NCBI GenBank assembly: GCA_023391815.1 | Contig: JAEWAF010000040.1 | Coordinates: 35,939-99,938, forward strand | Origin: Pseudomonadota bacterium | GTDB taxonomy: Bacteria; Pseudomonadota; Gammaproteobacteria; Steroidobacterales; Steroidobacteraceae | DNA length: 64,000 bases | Reading direction: 5' to 3' | In this document: positions 18,485-27,390 of the stretch, one piece after another | How the letters are laid out: the number at the start of each line of letters is the position of its first letter | How positions within the stretch are numbered: the stretch's first letter is position 1 | The notes under the pieces: generated by a model | What the model was told of the DNA's origin: nothing | The model's input: the letters and a program-made list of their open reading frames with translations, nothing else | The model's database searches: none | Translations under genes and position numbers: made by a program

Positions 18485-19906
18485 ATGGTTCAAGAGCATT
18501 TCGACGTCGTCGTGGTCGGCTCCGGGTTCGGGTCTTTGTTTTTTGTCGAGGGTTACCTGAGCAAGCGACCGGCGGCGAAGATCCTGGTGCTCGAGCGCGG
18601 CACCTTCAATTCGCACGCGTGGCAGCTCGAACAGGGCAAGAACTCGCCGATTCTGCCCGCCTCCACGTTTCGCACCGACGAGGCGAAGAAGGTCTGGAAC
18701 TTCACCATCGGCGTCGGCGGCGGCACCAATTGCTGGTATGCGCAGACCCCGCGCTTCCATCCCAGCGATTTCCGGATGCACAGCAAGTACGGAGTGGCGC
18801 AAGACTGGCCGCTCGATTACGACGAGCTGGAGCCCTATTACCTGGCAGCTGAAACCAAGATGTCGGTGGCGGGCGCGCCGGAGATGGGTGAGATCCTGCC
18901 GCGCTCGGCGCCGTTTCCACAGCCGCCACACAAGCAGACCGCGGTCGACGTGATCATGCGCAAGGCTCAGCCGCAGTTCCATGTTCCGATCGCCACCGCG
19001 CGCGCCAGTGTCGCCGATGCCGGCCGGCCGCCGTGCTGTGCCTCGGCTCGGTGCAACCTGTGTCCGATCAATGCGAAGTTCACCTTCGAGAACGGCTTCA
19101 CGAACCTGCGCGAGCTGCCGAATGTGGAGATCCGCACCGAGTGCGAGGTGACGCACTTCGATCATTCCGGAGGCACCGTCAGCGCCGCTCTATACAAGCA
19201 GGGCGGAGTGGAGCATCGAGTCACCGGCGATCTGTTCGTGCTGGGCGCGAACGCGATCCATAGCCCCGCGATCCTGTTGCGCTCGGGGATCGATCATCCA
19301 TTGACCGGCGTCGGCATTCACGAGCAAGTGGGCTACTCGTTGGAAGTGCTGCTCGATGGGCTGGACAGCCTCGATGGCGGCACGATCACGACCGCCTTGA
19401 ACTATTCGCTGTACGATGGCCCGTTCCGCAAGGATTACGCCGGCGCGCTGATCTATTTCGACAATCGCTGGCCGCACGGTTTGCGCAAGGAATATGGACG
19501 CTGGCGACAGCTCTCGCCGCTGGTCGTCGTGGTCGAGGATCTCCCGCAGGATTCCAATCGCGTCGTGCTCGAGAAGGACGGCATGCCGAAGGTGCTGCAC
19601 GCGGATATCTCCGATTACGCCAAGCGGGGCATTCAAGAGTCGCTGACCAATATCGAGAAGGTGCTGGCACCGCTACCGGTCGAACGGATCGACTTCAAGG
19701 GCATGCGCGACACCGAATCTCACATCCAGGGCTCGCTGCGGATGGGCGCGGATCGCGCTTCGTCCGTGGTCGATGCGAAGCAGATCCATCACGATGTGCG
19801 CAATCTGGTGGTCGTGGGCTCGGCAGTGTTCCCGTCCGGACCGAATGCCAATCCCAGCTTGAGCGTGGCCGCGTTGTCCCTGCGCAGCGCCGCCTTGATC
19901 GCGTGA
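18485..19906 (+). CDS. GMC flavoprotein dehydrogenase with predicted 3Fe-4S site
   Basis: This 473-residue GMC oxidoreductase has an N-terminal FAD-binding fold (VVVVGSGFGSLFF) and the GMC C-terminal signature (SHIQGSLRMG, VVVGSAVFPS with ANPSLSVAAL). Cys184, Cys185, Cys190 and Cys193 form CC-x4-C-x2-C (PPCCASARCNLCP). This is the pattern that binds a 3Fe-4S cluster in the catalytic subunit of bacterial FAD-dependent glucose dehydrogenase. It lacks a signal peptide; such subunits are exported with a Tat-signal partner, which is the next gene, 4 bp away. It is probably a periplasmic sugar or alcohol dehydrogenase, substrate unknown. GGGAGG precedes the ATG. Confidence 0.9.
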   Translation: MVQEHFDVVVVGSGFGSLFFVEGYLSKRPAAKILVLERGTFNSHAWQLEQGKNSPILPASTFRTDEAKKVWNFTIGVGGGTNCWYAQTPRFHPSDFRMHSKYGVAQDWPLDYDELEPYYLAAETKMSVAGAPEMGEILPRSAPFPQPPHKQTAVDVIMRKAQPQFHVPIATARASVADAGRPPCCASARCNLCPINAKFTFENGFTNLRELPNVEIRTECEVTHFDHSGGTVSAALYKQGGVEHRVTGDLFVLGANAIHSPAILLRSGIDHPLTGVGIHEQVGYSLEVLLDGLDSLDGGTITTALNYSLYDGPFRKDYAGALIYFDNRWPHGLRKEYGRWRQLSPLVVVVEDLPQDSNRVVLEKDGMPKVLHADISDYAKRGIQESLTNIEKVLAPLPVERIDFKGMRDTESHIQGSLRMGADRASSVVDAKQIHHDVRNLVVVGSAVFPSGPNANPSLSVAALSLRSAALIA

Positions 19907-19910
19907 TGAC

Positions 19911-20384
19911 ATGTCGATGAATCAGATCAGCAAATTCTCCGCCGGCCGACGCAAGCTGCTCATCGCCGGTGCCGGCGGCGTCGCGGCCTTGGGGATCTTT
20001 GGCGCCGCCTCGTGGGGCCCCCTCACCAGCTATCGCGCCTCCTGGATCGAGCGCGTCGTGCGGGAGAACCTGCCGGGAATCGATCTGGATGCCGCCTCGT
20101 TGCAAACGTTCATCAAGGACATGCTGGCGAGCGAACGCATGCAGCGCAGGGAAGTGAAGGTCACCGTGTTCGCCGATCGCTTCGTTCCCTGGCTGCCAGC
20201 GCACATCGCCAAGGCGCGCAACGGCCTGGAAGGACTGGAGCGCTATGTGCTGACCGAATATCTCATCGGCAGCAACTTCTTCCGCGTGCCCGACCCGAAG
20301 CGGGAGATGATCGTTTACAGCGGGATGATCGTGGCGTGTCGGAATCCGTTCACGTACGCCAATCCAGCCTCCAGCGAGGCTTGA
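19911..20384 (+). CDS. Tat-like small subunit of the GMC dehydrogenase
   Basis: This 157-residue protein begins with a twin-arginine-like signal (GRRKLLIAGAGGVAALGIFG). A soluble helical region follows that resembles the small gamma subunit (gluconate 2-dehydrogenase subunit 3-like) of membrane dehydrogenase complexes. It begins 4 bp after the GMC gene. Its inferred role is to carry the folded flavoprotein across the inner membrane and stabilise it. The multi-haem cytochrome c that usually completes such complexes is not encoded here. A second ATG is present at 19917. Confidence 0.75.
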   Translation: MSMNQISKFSAGRRKLLIAGAGGVAALGIFGAASWGPLTSYRASWIERVVRENLPGIDLDAASLQTFIKDMLASERMQRREVKVTVFADRFVPWLPAHIAKARNGLEGLERYVLTEYLIGSNFFRVPDPKREMIVYSGMIVACRNPFTYANPASSEA

Positions 20385-20387
20385 CGC

Positions 20388-22151
20388 TCAAGCGCGCTGC
20401 TTTTTCGCGAATTCGTGATTGAGCAGGGCGCGGAGTCGAACGGCTTTCAACGGCTTGTGCATCATCGTCAGGCCAGCGGCGCTGACCTTGCGTAATTGCT
20501 CCGTCGCCGTGTCGCCGGAGATCAGCACTGCGGGAATGCCGTCGCCCAACGTCGCGCGCAGCTCACGAATCGCGTCGATGCCATTGCGATCGCCGCGCAG
20601 GCGCAGGTCCGCGATGATGAAGTCGGGCACGCGGCCATTGATGCTGGCCAGCGCTTGCTCCGCATCCATGGCGGTGATGCATTTGCAGCCCCAGCTTTCC
20701 AACAGGCTCTGCATGCCGAGGCGCACCGACTCTTCATCGTCGATGACCATGATGAGCTTGCCGCCGATCAGGTTCGGCACCTTCTGTTCGATGGTCGCCG
20801 CGCCCGAGTGGATCTTGTTCGGATCGGCGAGCGGCACTTCGATGCTGAAACGCGACCCGCGCCCCATCGTCGAGCGCACGTTCAGCGGATGCTCGAGCAG
20901 ATTGACGATACGACGCACGGTCGCAAGGCCCAATCCCAAACCGCGCGAACGATCGCGCGACGGATTGTTGAGCTGATAGAACTCCTCGAAGATGCGCTCG
21001 TGCTGCTCGGGCGGGATGCCGATGCCCGAGTCCCACACTTCGATACTCACGCCGTTGCGACGCTTGCGGCACGCAACGATCACGCCGCCTCGCTCGGTGT
21101 AGCGAAGTGCATTCGAGACCAGATTGGACAGCACGCGAAACAGCAGCGTCGGGTCGGTGTACAGCACGCCTCGCGAACGACGCACCACCAGCTTGAGTCC
21201 TTTTTCTTCCGCCTGCTTCGTGAACGTACTGCGCAGACGATCGAGCACCAGGTTCGCCGGCACGATTTCCTTCTTGACCTCGACCTGACCGGCGTCGAGC
21301 TTGGAAATATCCAGCAGGTTGTCGAACAACTGCTCCAGCGATTCGGTCGCCTGCAGGATCTGATCGATCATCCGGCGACCTTGCTCGTCGACCTTGCCGT
21401 TACGCAGCGCCGTTGCGAACAAGCCGAGCGAATGCAGCGGCTGACGCAGGTCGTGATTCGCGGCCGCGAAGAACAAAGATTTGGAACGGCTGGCGGACTC
21501 GGCGCGGGCACGAGCCTGATCGGCGAGCGCATATTGCTGCTGTAACTGACCGACGAGCTGCTCGTTCTCGTAGCGCAAACGGATCTGCGCCACGATCACG
21601 CGCGCCTGGCGGTCGCCGAACAACAGCAGATAACCCAGCACTGCAAACCACATCACGCCAAGCGCGGCGTTTCCGTAACCGCCGAGCATGATGTAACGAA
21701 GCGCCAGCAAGCCGAACACCGGTGCGGTGAACGCATGCAACGCCGGGGGAAAATGAGCATGAGTAATGACACCGATCGTGGCGCGAGCCGCCAGACAAGC
21801 CGCGATCAGCGCCAGCGTGAGCGACTGATCCGAATCGACCAGCACAAAGGCCGACGAGCCCCAGACAAGGCCGGCGATGCCCGATGCCGCCGCGAAACGC
21901 CAGCCCCAGGCGACCGACGCGGTGGCGCGATCGTCGGAGTTTCGGTAGCGCGCCGTCAGCACCAGGCTGCCGAACTGCACCAGCAGCGTCGCGACCGACC
22001 AGCTGACGATTCGAGTGTGCGAGGTGTGCGGCCAGGTGATGATCGCAATCATCGCGACCATGAGCAATGCGGAGCCGGAGACGGCTAACGCGTTCCCATA
22101 CAACATTTCGACGCGCTGTTGCTCAACGCGTCGCAACAGTGCGGCGTCCAT
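20388..22151 (-). CDS. hybrid sensor histidine kinase with C-terminal receiver
   Basis: This 587-residue protein has an N-terminal block of about six transmembrane segments (roughly 20-180) with almost no periplasmic domain. A coiled linker leads to HisKA with phospho-acceptor His233 (AANHDLRQPLH), then HATPase_c with GLGLGLATV. The C-terminal receiver has IDDEES and Asp515 in IIADLRL. The NHDLRQPLH box is typical of hybrid kinases that hand phosphate to LuxR-type regulators. It is directly downstream of such a regulator on the same strand. Signal unknown; a membrane-intrinsic cue is likely given the sensor layout. Confidence 0.93.
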   Translation of the reverse strand: MDAALLRRVEQQRVEMLYGNALAVSGSALLMVAMIAIITWPHTSHTRIVSWSVATLLVQFGSLVLTARYRNSDDRATASVAWGWRFAAASGIAGLVWGSSAFVLVDSDQSLTLALIAACLAARATIGVITHAHFPPALHAFTAPVFGLLALRYIMLGGYGNAALGVMWFAVLGYLLLFGDRQARVIVAQIRLRYENEQLVGQLQQQYALADQARARAESASRSKSLFFAAANHDLRQPLHSLGLFATALRNGKVDEQGRRMIDQILQATESLEQLFDNLLDISKLDAGQVEVKKEIVPANLVLDRLRSTFTKQAEEKGLKLVVRRSRGVLYTDPTLLFRVLSNLVSNALRYTERGGVIVACRKRRNGVSIEVWDSGIGIPPEQHERIFEEFYQLNNPSRDRSRGLGLGLATVRRIVNLLEHPLNVRSTMGRGSRFSIEVPLADPNKIHSGAATIEQKVPNLIGGKLIMVIDDEESVRLGMQSLLESWGCKCITAMDAEQALASINGRVPDFIIADLRLRGDRNGIDAIRELRATLGDGIPAVLISGDTATEQLRKVSAAGLTMMHKPLKAVRLRALLNHEFAKKQRA

Positions 22152-22179
22152 GGGGAGGCGGGTGGGTTAGAAGATGAAC

Positions 22180-22818
22180 TTAGCGCGCGTTGGCGTAAGC
22201 AGCAGGCGCGGACGGCAGGAAGCCTCGCTTCTGCGCGACCAGCACCGCTTGGGTACGATTGCGAACGTTGAGCGCTTCGAACACCGCGCTCACATGCGCC
22301 TTCACGGTGCGCTCGGCGACATCCAGAGCACGCGCGATTTCCTTGTTGGAGAAACCGCGACCCAACATGCTGATCACTTCGAGCTGACGCAGGGTGAGGC
22401 CGTTCGGCTGCCCGGTGGCGGCGGCGAGGTTGGTCGTCTCGGGGACGAACACTTCACCGGCCAGAACCTTGCGGATCGAGGCGATCATCTCGTCGGCGGT
22501 GAACGATTTGGGAATGAAACCGGAGGCGCCGGCGGCAACGGCGCGGGCCGCGACGGCCTGCTGGTCGTCGCCGGAAATCATGATGCAGGCGGTAGTCGGG
22601 AAACGCTCGCCGATGATCTTCAGCGCGTTGAAACCGTCATCGCCCTTGAGGTGAATGTCCAGCAGCACCAGGCCGATATCACCGTCCGTCTGCAGGGACT
22701 GCAGCGCCTCGGGCACCGAGGACACGCTCAACACACCGGCGTCCAGGTCGCTCTGCTCGAGCACCGCATGGAAACCGGCACGAAACAACGGATGGTCATC
22801 GACGATGAGGATTTTCAT
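22180..22818 (-). CDS. LuxR/NarL-family response regulator
   Basis: This 212-residue regulator has a receiver domain (VDDHP at 6-10, phospho-acceptor Asp54 in LLDIHLKG) and a C-terminal LuxR-type helix-turn-helix (LTLRQLEVISMLGRGFSNKE, about 147-200). The ATG at 22818 gives the canonical MKILIVDDH start and follows GGGGAG. It lies 28 bp upstream of the hybrid kinase on the same strand, so the two are very probably a cognate pair. Target genes are not evident. Confidence 0.94.
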   Translation of the reverse strand: MKILIVDDHPLFRAGFHAVLEQSDLDAGVLSVSSVPEALQSLQTDGDIGLVLLDIHLKGDDGFNALKIIGERFPTTACIMISGDDQQAVAARAVAAGASGFIPKSFTADEMIASIRKVLAGEVFVPETTNLAAATGQPNGLTLRQLEVISMLGRGFSNKEIARALDVAERTVKAHVSAVFEALNVRNRTQAVLVAQKRGFLPSAPAAYANAR

Positions 22819-22947
22819 GACACTGCTCCCCGAAACCAGGCAATCCCGACAATGGACACGGCTCGTGCGGCGGTCCATCGCCGGGACCTGGGTTATGTAG
22901 CCCCCCGATCCATCCCGCAGCATCGTACGTGCGGCCCCGGCCAAGGT

Positions 22948-24261
22948 TCAATGCCCATTGGTGCAGGGCGAGGAGCCATCCGTGAGTTGCAGCCAGCTTA
23001 GAACGAGTTTTGCGACGGAGCTCTCGCCGCCCCGGACCGACGCGATGACCGGATAGGCTTTCGCCAGCCGTTGCCGAGCCTCGACCGAGGACCTGTCGAG
23101 CTGATACAGCGCCCGGCCGAGTACTGCCCCGGTGATTGCGTATTCGACACTGCGCTCGCCGAACTCCGCCTCCCAGACCGGCAAGGCGGCTCTCGCCAGC
23201 TTTTCGGCCTCGGCGGGCTCGCCGGTCTCGACCAGCGATCGGGCGAGCCACGCCCGGGCCTCGGCAATGAAGGCATGGTTGGCCGGAAGCCTGCCTTCCT
23301 TGACGTTGTGCTCGTAAATGGCGAGCGCGGCCTGGAACGACTCGGCCGCGGCGGAGAAATCTTTCAGTTCGTAGGTGACGCGGCCGATGCGGGCGTGATC
23401 GTTGCCGACATAGGGATGGTTCCGATCGCGCACTTTGATGTTCAGATCGAGCGCTTCCAGCAGAACGTCCCTGGCGCCCTTCAGGTCGCCCATCGAGCGC
23501 AGCACCGAGCCGAGATTGGCGAGCACATCGACCAGATCGGGATGACAGGGCTGTTGGACGTCTTCGCGGATGATACGAACGGCGGTGGTCATATCGTCCC
23601 TGGCTTCCTGCAGCTTGCCCACGCCGGCTTTGACCGTGGCGAAGTTGAGCAAGTGAAGCGCGTATTTCAAATGTCGGTCGCCCACCTGACGGCGGTCGAG
23701 GTCGAGAATCTTGGTATAGATGTCGGTGGCGCGCTCGTAGTTGCCTCGAGTTTGTTGGACCCGGCCCGACACATCGAGCAGCCTGGTGACATTCGGGTCG
23801 GTGCACTCCAGATGCAACGATTCGAGAATGTTCAGACCGCTCAGCGCCGACTGCTCGGCTGCCGCGAATTGCCCGAGCTGCAATTGAGTGACCGCGAGCT
23901 CATTCAGATTGAGCGCGACTGGATAACTGTTGCCACCGAAGACGCGGCTGTCGATGGCGAGCGACTTGCGGACTTCAGTTTCGGCGGCGGCGAAGTCGCC
24001 TGATTGGCGTAGCGCGCAGGCGTGGCTGTTGAGCGATCGCGCTGTCTCCGGATGATCCTCGCCAAAGAAGCCGCGCCGGATCTCGAGCCCGCGCTCGATG
24101 AGCTTTTTGCCATCATCGACCCGTCCCTGATGTAACAGAGCGAGGCCGAGAGCATCGAGGATGGCGCCGGAGCGTTCGGGCTCCTCTCCCAGGTCGACTC
24201 GCAACGTTCCTTTCGGGGTCTCGGGCAGGCTGGTCGAGTCGTCCGCGATCAAAATGAACAT
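22948..24261 (-). CDS. tetratricopeptide-repeat protein related to the adjacent kinase
   Basis: This 437-residue protein consists almost wholly of TPR units of the longer 42-residue type (for example GDFAAAETEVRKSLAIDSRVFG). It has no signal peptide and no enzymatic domain. Its repeats align by eye with the C-terminal half of the kinase-TPR gene next door; the segments HPYVGNDHARIGRV and HAYVGHDLESLGRV correspond. It looks like a duplication that lost or never had the kinase part. AAGGAG before the ATG at 24261 supports a genuine start. A scaffold or adaptor role for kinase signalling is inferred. Confidence 0.85.
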   Translation of the reverse strand: MFILIADDSTSLPETPKGTLRVDLGEEPERSGAILDALGLALLHQGRVDDGKKLIERGLEIRRGFFGEDHPETARSLNSHACALRQSGDFAAAETEVRKSLAIDSRVFGGNSYPVALNLNELAVTQLQLGQFAAAEQSALSGLNILESLHLECTDPNVTRLLDVSGRVQQTRGNYERATDIYTKILDLDRRQVGDRHLKYALHLLNFATVKAGVGKLQEARDDMTTAVRIIREDVQQPCHPDLVDVLANLGSVLRSMGDLKGARDVLLEALDLNIKVRDRNHPYVGNDHARIGRVTYELKDFSAAAESFQAALAIYEHNVKEGRLPANHAFIAEARAWLARSLVETGEPAEAEKLARAALPVWEAEFGERSVEYAITGAVLGRALYQLDRSSVEARQRLAKAYPVIASVRGGESSVAKLVLSWLQLTDGSSPCTNGH

Positions 24262-24351
24262 CGAGAGTCTCCTTTCACTCGGGCGCTCAAGAGAGGTCGC
24301 ATGCTACGCACGCGCTTCGCGACTGTGCCATCGCTCTTATGTCACGGTTTG

Positions 24352-27075
24352 TTACTTCTGTTTCAATCGGGCGAAAAAGTCACGCGCGGCTTCGGGCCGG
24401 CGTTGCTCGTCATAAAGATCTTCGATCCAGCCGCGCACTTCCCGCGCATATTCGACATCGGCCGGGACTTTCGAGCCGGCGAGGATCGGGTAGCTCGCGG
24501 TCAGCGCTTGCTCCGCGTCCTCGGTGCGTCCCTGTTTCGCCCATACGCGGCCGCGAATGGCGACGGCCAGCGCGTGGCCGGGACTGTCTTCACCATACGA
24601 AGCGGCCCAGGCTTCGATGGCTCGATCGAGCGTCGTTTCCGCTTCCTTGAAGCGCTGTAGCTCGAGCAGCGTCCGCCCGAGGCGAGTCAGAGTGGTCGTG
24701 ATATAGCCGTGCCCGGGCGGCAACGTCTTGTGATAAATCCCCAGCGCTTCCCGGAGATAGCGCTCGGCACTCGCGTAATCGTGTTTGCGTAACGCGACGC
24801 GCCCGAGACTTTCAAGGTCGTGCCCGACGTAGGCGTGATCGGGGCGGATCTCACGATCGCGTGCCAGTAAGGTCTGGAAAATCTGCTGTGCCTCGTCCAG
24901 CTGACCTTCCTTCATCAGGTAACGGCCGTAGTTGCTCATCGCGTCGATGGTCTCGTGATGCTTGGGGCCGAGCACACGATCGAACAGCGCGATGGCCTGT
25001 CGATATAACGGTCCCGCGGCTTGCAGGTCCCCCTTGCCTTGCAGGGCCGAGGCCAGGTTTTGCAGATGGCGGGCGTAGACGGGATGGTCTTCCTGCCGCG
25101 CCTGGCGGTCGATCGCGAGCGCCTCGCGCGTGAGTCGTTCCGCGGTTTCGAAATCTTTGCGATCCATGGCGATCACCGCCAGGTTATCGAGCGGGTCCGC
25201 GACCAGTTCATGAGTCTTGCCGAGCCGGGCGATGCGAATGTCGAGGCAGCGTTGGAACAACTGCTCGGCGGCTGCGAGGTTGTTCTGGCGATGTTCGATG
25301 AAGCCGAGCTGACACAGCGTGAGCGCGGTCTGCAGGCTGTCGGCCCCCGTATGTTTCTCCGCCAATGCGAGGCTGGCGCGCGCCAGTTGCTCCGCCTTCG
25401 GCAGATCGCCGCGCTCGCCATAGACGCGATTGAGGCTGTACAGGCTGCGCCCGACATCGAGGCTGTCGTCACCGAACGTAGCGCGGCGAATCGACAGGGC
25501 CTGCTCGATCAACGGCTGCGCTTGATTCAATTGGCCGAGCCCGAGGTACACGGTGCCGATCGTATCCATCAAAGTCGCTTGCAGTTCCGGCTGGTCGCGC
25601 AATTTGTCGGCAATACGCTGCGCGCCGGCGTCGAGAATTTCCTTGGCCGTGACTTTGTCGCCACGCGCGCGAGCGGGATCGGCGCGTGTGAAAGATTCGA
25701 CCAGAAATTCCGAGACCGCTTCGGCGCGCGCCCGTTCAGCTTCGGCGATGGTGCGTTCTCTGGTCGCGACGTCACGTTCGCGCTCGACGCGCTTGGATTG
25801 GATCTGCGTGGTAATGGAAAAGCCGATCAGCATGGCCAGAAACGCGGCGGCCAGCCCGAGTGCCGCGCCGTGACGTTTGACGAATTTGCTGGAGCGGTAG
25901 CGCCATGAGTCGGGACGCGCGATCACCGGCAGTCCGCGCTGCAGGCGATCGATGTCGGCGTTGAGCTGTTCCACCGACGGATAGCGACGCTCCGGCTCCT
26001 TGCGCATCGCCATTGCAACGATGTTGTCCAGATCGCCGCGCAGTTGACGCTGCAGTCGAGCCGGTGTGGTGCCGCGCTGAGCGGCGACTTGCGCCACCGC
26101 GCTGGGGCTCGTTTCGCAAGCGATACCGATGGCTTCGCTGGGCGAGGGCGGATCGTCCTCGCAAATCGTTCTTTCCAGCTCGGCCATGCGAATGCCCCGC
26201 AGGACGAACGGTTTGAAACCGCACAGCAGTTCGTGGAGCAGCACGCCCAATACATAGATATCGCTGGCGGTCGTGATCGGATCGCCGCGGACCTGTTCCG
26301 GGCTGGCGTGGCCTGGCGTCATCACCCGGATATCGGCCTGAGTCACCGCCAGGGTGTGCATCATGTGGCCGGTGTCGTCGAGCCACTTGGCGATACCGAA
26401 ATCGAGCAGCTTGGGCGTGCCTTCGGCGGTCACCAGGATGTTCGAGGGCTTCAGGTCCCGATGCACGATCAGATTCTGATGGGCGCGGTGCACCGCCGAG
26501 CACACCGCCTGAAACAATTTCAGGCGGGCTTCGATGCTCAGGCTGCGACGATCGCAATAGATATCGATGGGCTCGCCATCGATATATTCCATGACGATGT
26601 AGGGCGTGCCGTCGTCGGTGGTGCCGCCGTCGAACAGGCGGGCGATGTTTGGATGCTCGAGCGTGGCCAGGATCTGGCGTTCCAGGCGCAGGCGCTGCTG
26701 AGATTCGCGGGATAACAATCCCCGGCGCACCAGCTTGATGGCAACCTGCTGATTGAATTGCGCATCGGCGCGTTCGGCCAGGAACACCTCGCCCATGCCG
26801 CCTTCGCCCAGGCTGCGCACCAGACGGTAGGCGCCGATTCGTTCGCCAGCGAGCGTGCGCCGCTCTTCGAACACGCCTTCCGGCTCGGCCTCGGAGCCGG
26901 CGCTCTCGAACCAGTTCTGTCGGGAGTGCGGGCGCGAATGTAGCTCGGCGACCGCGCTTTCATATAACTGCGCATCGCTCGCGCAAGCCTGGCGGATAAA
27001 CCGCAGCCGATCTTCCTCGGGCAGCTGCCGGGCTTCGTCCACGATGGCGGCGATGGACTTGGGATCCACAGTCAT
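24352..27075 (-). CDS. Ser/Thr protein kinase with C-terminal TPR array
   Basis: This 907-residue Hanks-type kinase has a 75-residue N-terminal region and a kinase domain at about 81-385: GEGGMGEV loop, Lys114, catalytic HRDLKPSN with Asp207, and DFG at 225-227. A single transmembrane helix lies at about 404-424 (AALGLAAAFLAMLIGFSITT). Some ten TPR units follow and are predicted to lie outside the membrane. This kinase-TM-TPR layout is common in Xanthomonadales-like and myxobacterial genomes. The ATG at 27075 opens with a helical segment typical of the family. The activation segment reads THTLAVTQAD-like, with TPGHASPEQV. No sigma factor gene is adjacent. Confidence 0.92.
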   Translation of the reverse strand: MTVDPKSIAAIVDEARQLPEEDRLRFIRQACASDAQLYESAVAELHSRPHSRQNWFESAGSEAEPEGVFEERRTLAGERIGAYRLVRSLGEGGMGEVFLAERADAQFNQQVAIKLVRRGLLSRESQQRLRLERQILATLEHPNIARLFDGGTTDDGTPYIVMEYIDGEPIDIYCDRRSLSIEARLKLFQAVCSAVHRAHQNLIVHRDLKPSNILVTAEGTPKLLDFGIAKWLDDTGHMMHTLAVTQADIRVMTPGHASPEQVRGDPITTASDIYVLGVLLHELLCGFKPFVLRGIRMAELERTICEDDPPSPSEAIGIACETSPSAVAQVAAQRGTTPARLQRQLRGDLDNIVAMAMRKEPERRYPSVEQLNADIDRLQRGLPVIARPDSWRYRSSKFVKRHGAALGLAAAFLAMLIGFSITTQIQSKRVERERDVATRERTIAEAERARAEAVSEFLVESFTRADPARARGDKVTAKEILDAGAQRIADKLRDQPELQATLMDTIGTVYLGLGQLNQAQPLIEQALSIRRATFGDDSLDVGRSLYSLNRVYGERGDLPKAEQLARASLALAEKHTGADSLQTALTLCQLGFIEHRQNNLAAAEQLFQRCLDIRIARLGKTHELVADPLDNLAVIAMDRKDFETAERLTREALAIDRQARQEDHPVYARHLQNLASALQGKGDLQAAGPLYRQAIALFDRVLGPKHHETIDAMSNYGRYLMKEGQLDEAQQIFQTLLARDREIRPDHAYVGHDLESLGRVALRKHDYASAERYLREALGIYHKTLPPGHGYITTTLTRLGRTLLELQRFKEAETTLDRAIEAWAASYGEDSPGHALAVAIRGRVWAKQGRTEDAEQALTASYPILAGSKVPADVEYAREVRGWIEDLYDEQRRPEAARDFFARLKQK

Positions 27076-27390
27076 GTCGGTTGCGGCGCGCCTCGTGAAC
27101 TTTGGTAGCCTTGTCGGGCTGACGGCGGCTGGTGCACACTCGGTCGCACGTCCTGATCGCCGGGAGCCACCATGTATCACACACTGATGTCCGTCACGAT
27201 GTCCTTTGTGCCAGCGGGGCGGCGTGGCGCGAAGTCTGCGCCCCGGTGCGGAAGTTGTCACCGTCCAGTGGAGATGTGATCGCCTGCCAGCTCGGCGATG
27301 CTACGCCCGGCGCGTACGCATGGATACATCCGGGGGCGTGCAGGAGCATGGTTCAGCTTGTAAGCTCCCGCTCAAAGGAGCGAGCCAACC
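27076..27390. other. 315-bp gap between divergent genes
   Basis: This gap separates the divergent kinase and oxidoreductase genes and must contain both promoters. The only structured content I see is a 35-codon reading frame at 27172-27279 (plus) with a Cys-x2-Cys pair, discussed as a possible gene remnant. No convincing -35/-10 pair was identified. Confidence 0.5.
27172..27279 (+). pseudogene. possible thioredoxin-2 zinc-ribbon remnant
   Basis: A 35-codon frame starting at the ATG at 27172, after GGGAG, encodes FVPAGRRGAKSAPRCGSCHR followed by PV and a stop. This resembles the second half of the N-terminal zinc ribbon of TrxC-type thioredoxins (xRVPA-x8-CGxCHxPL). The thioredoxin domain is absent. 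It may be a decayed gene end, a small protein or chance. Confidence 0.25.
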
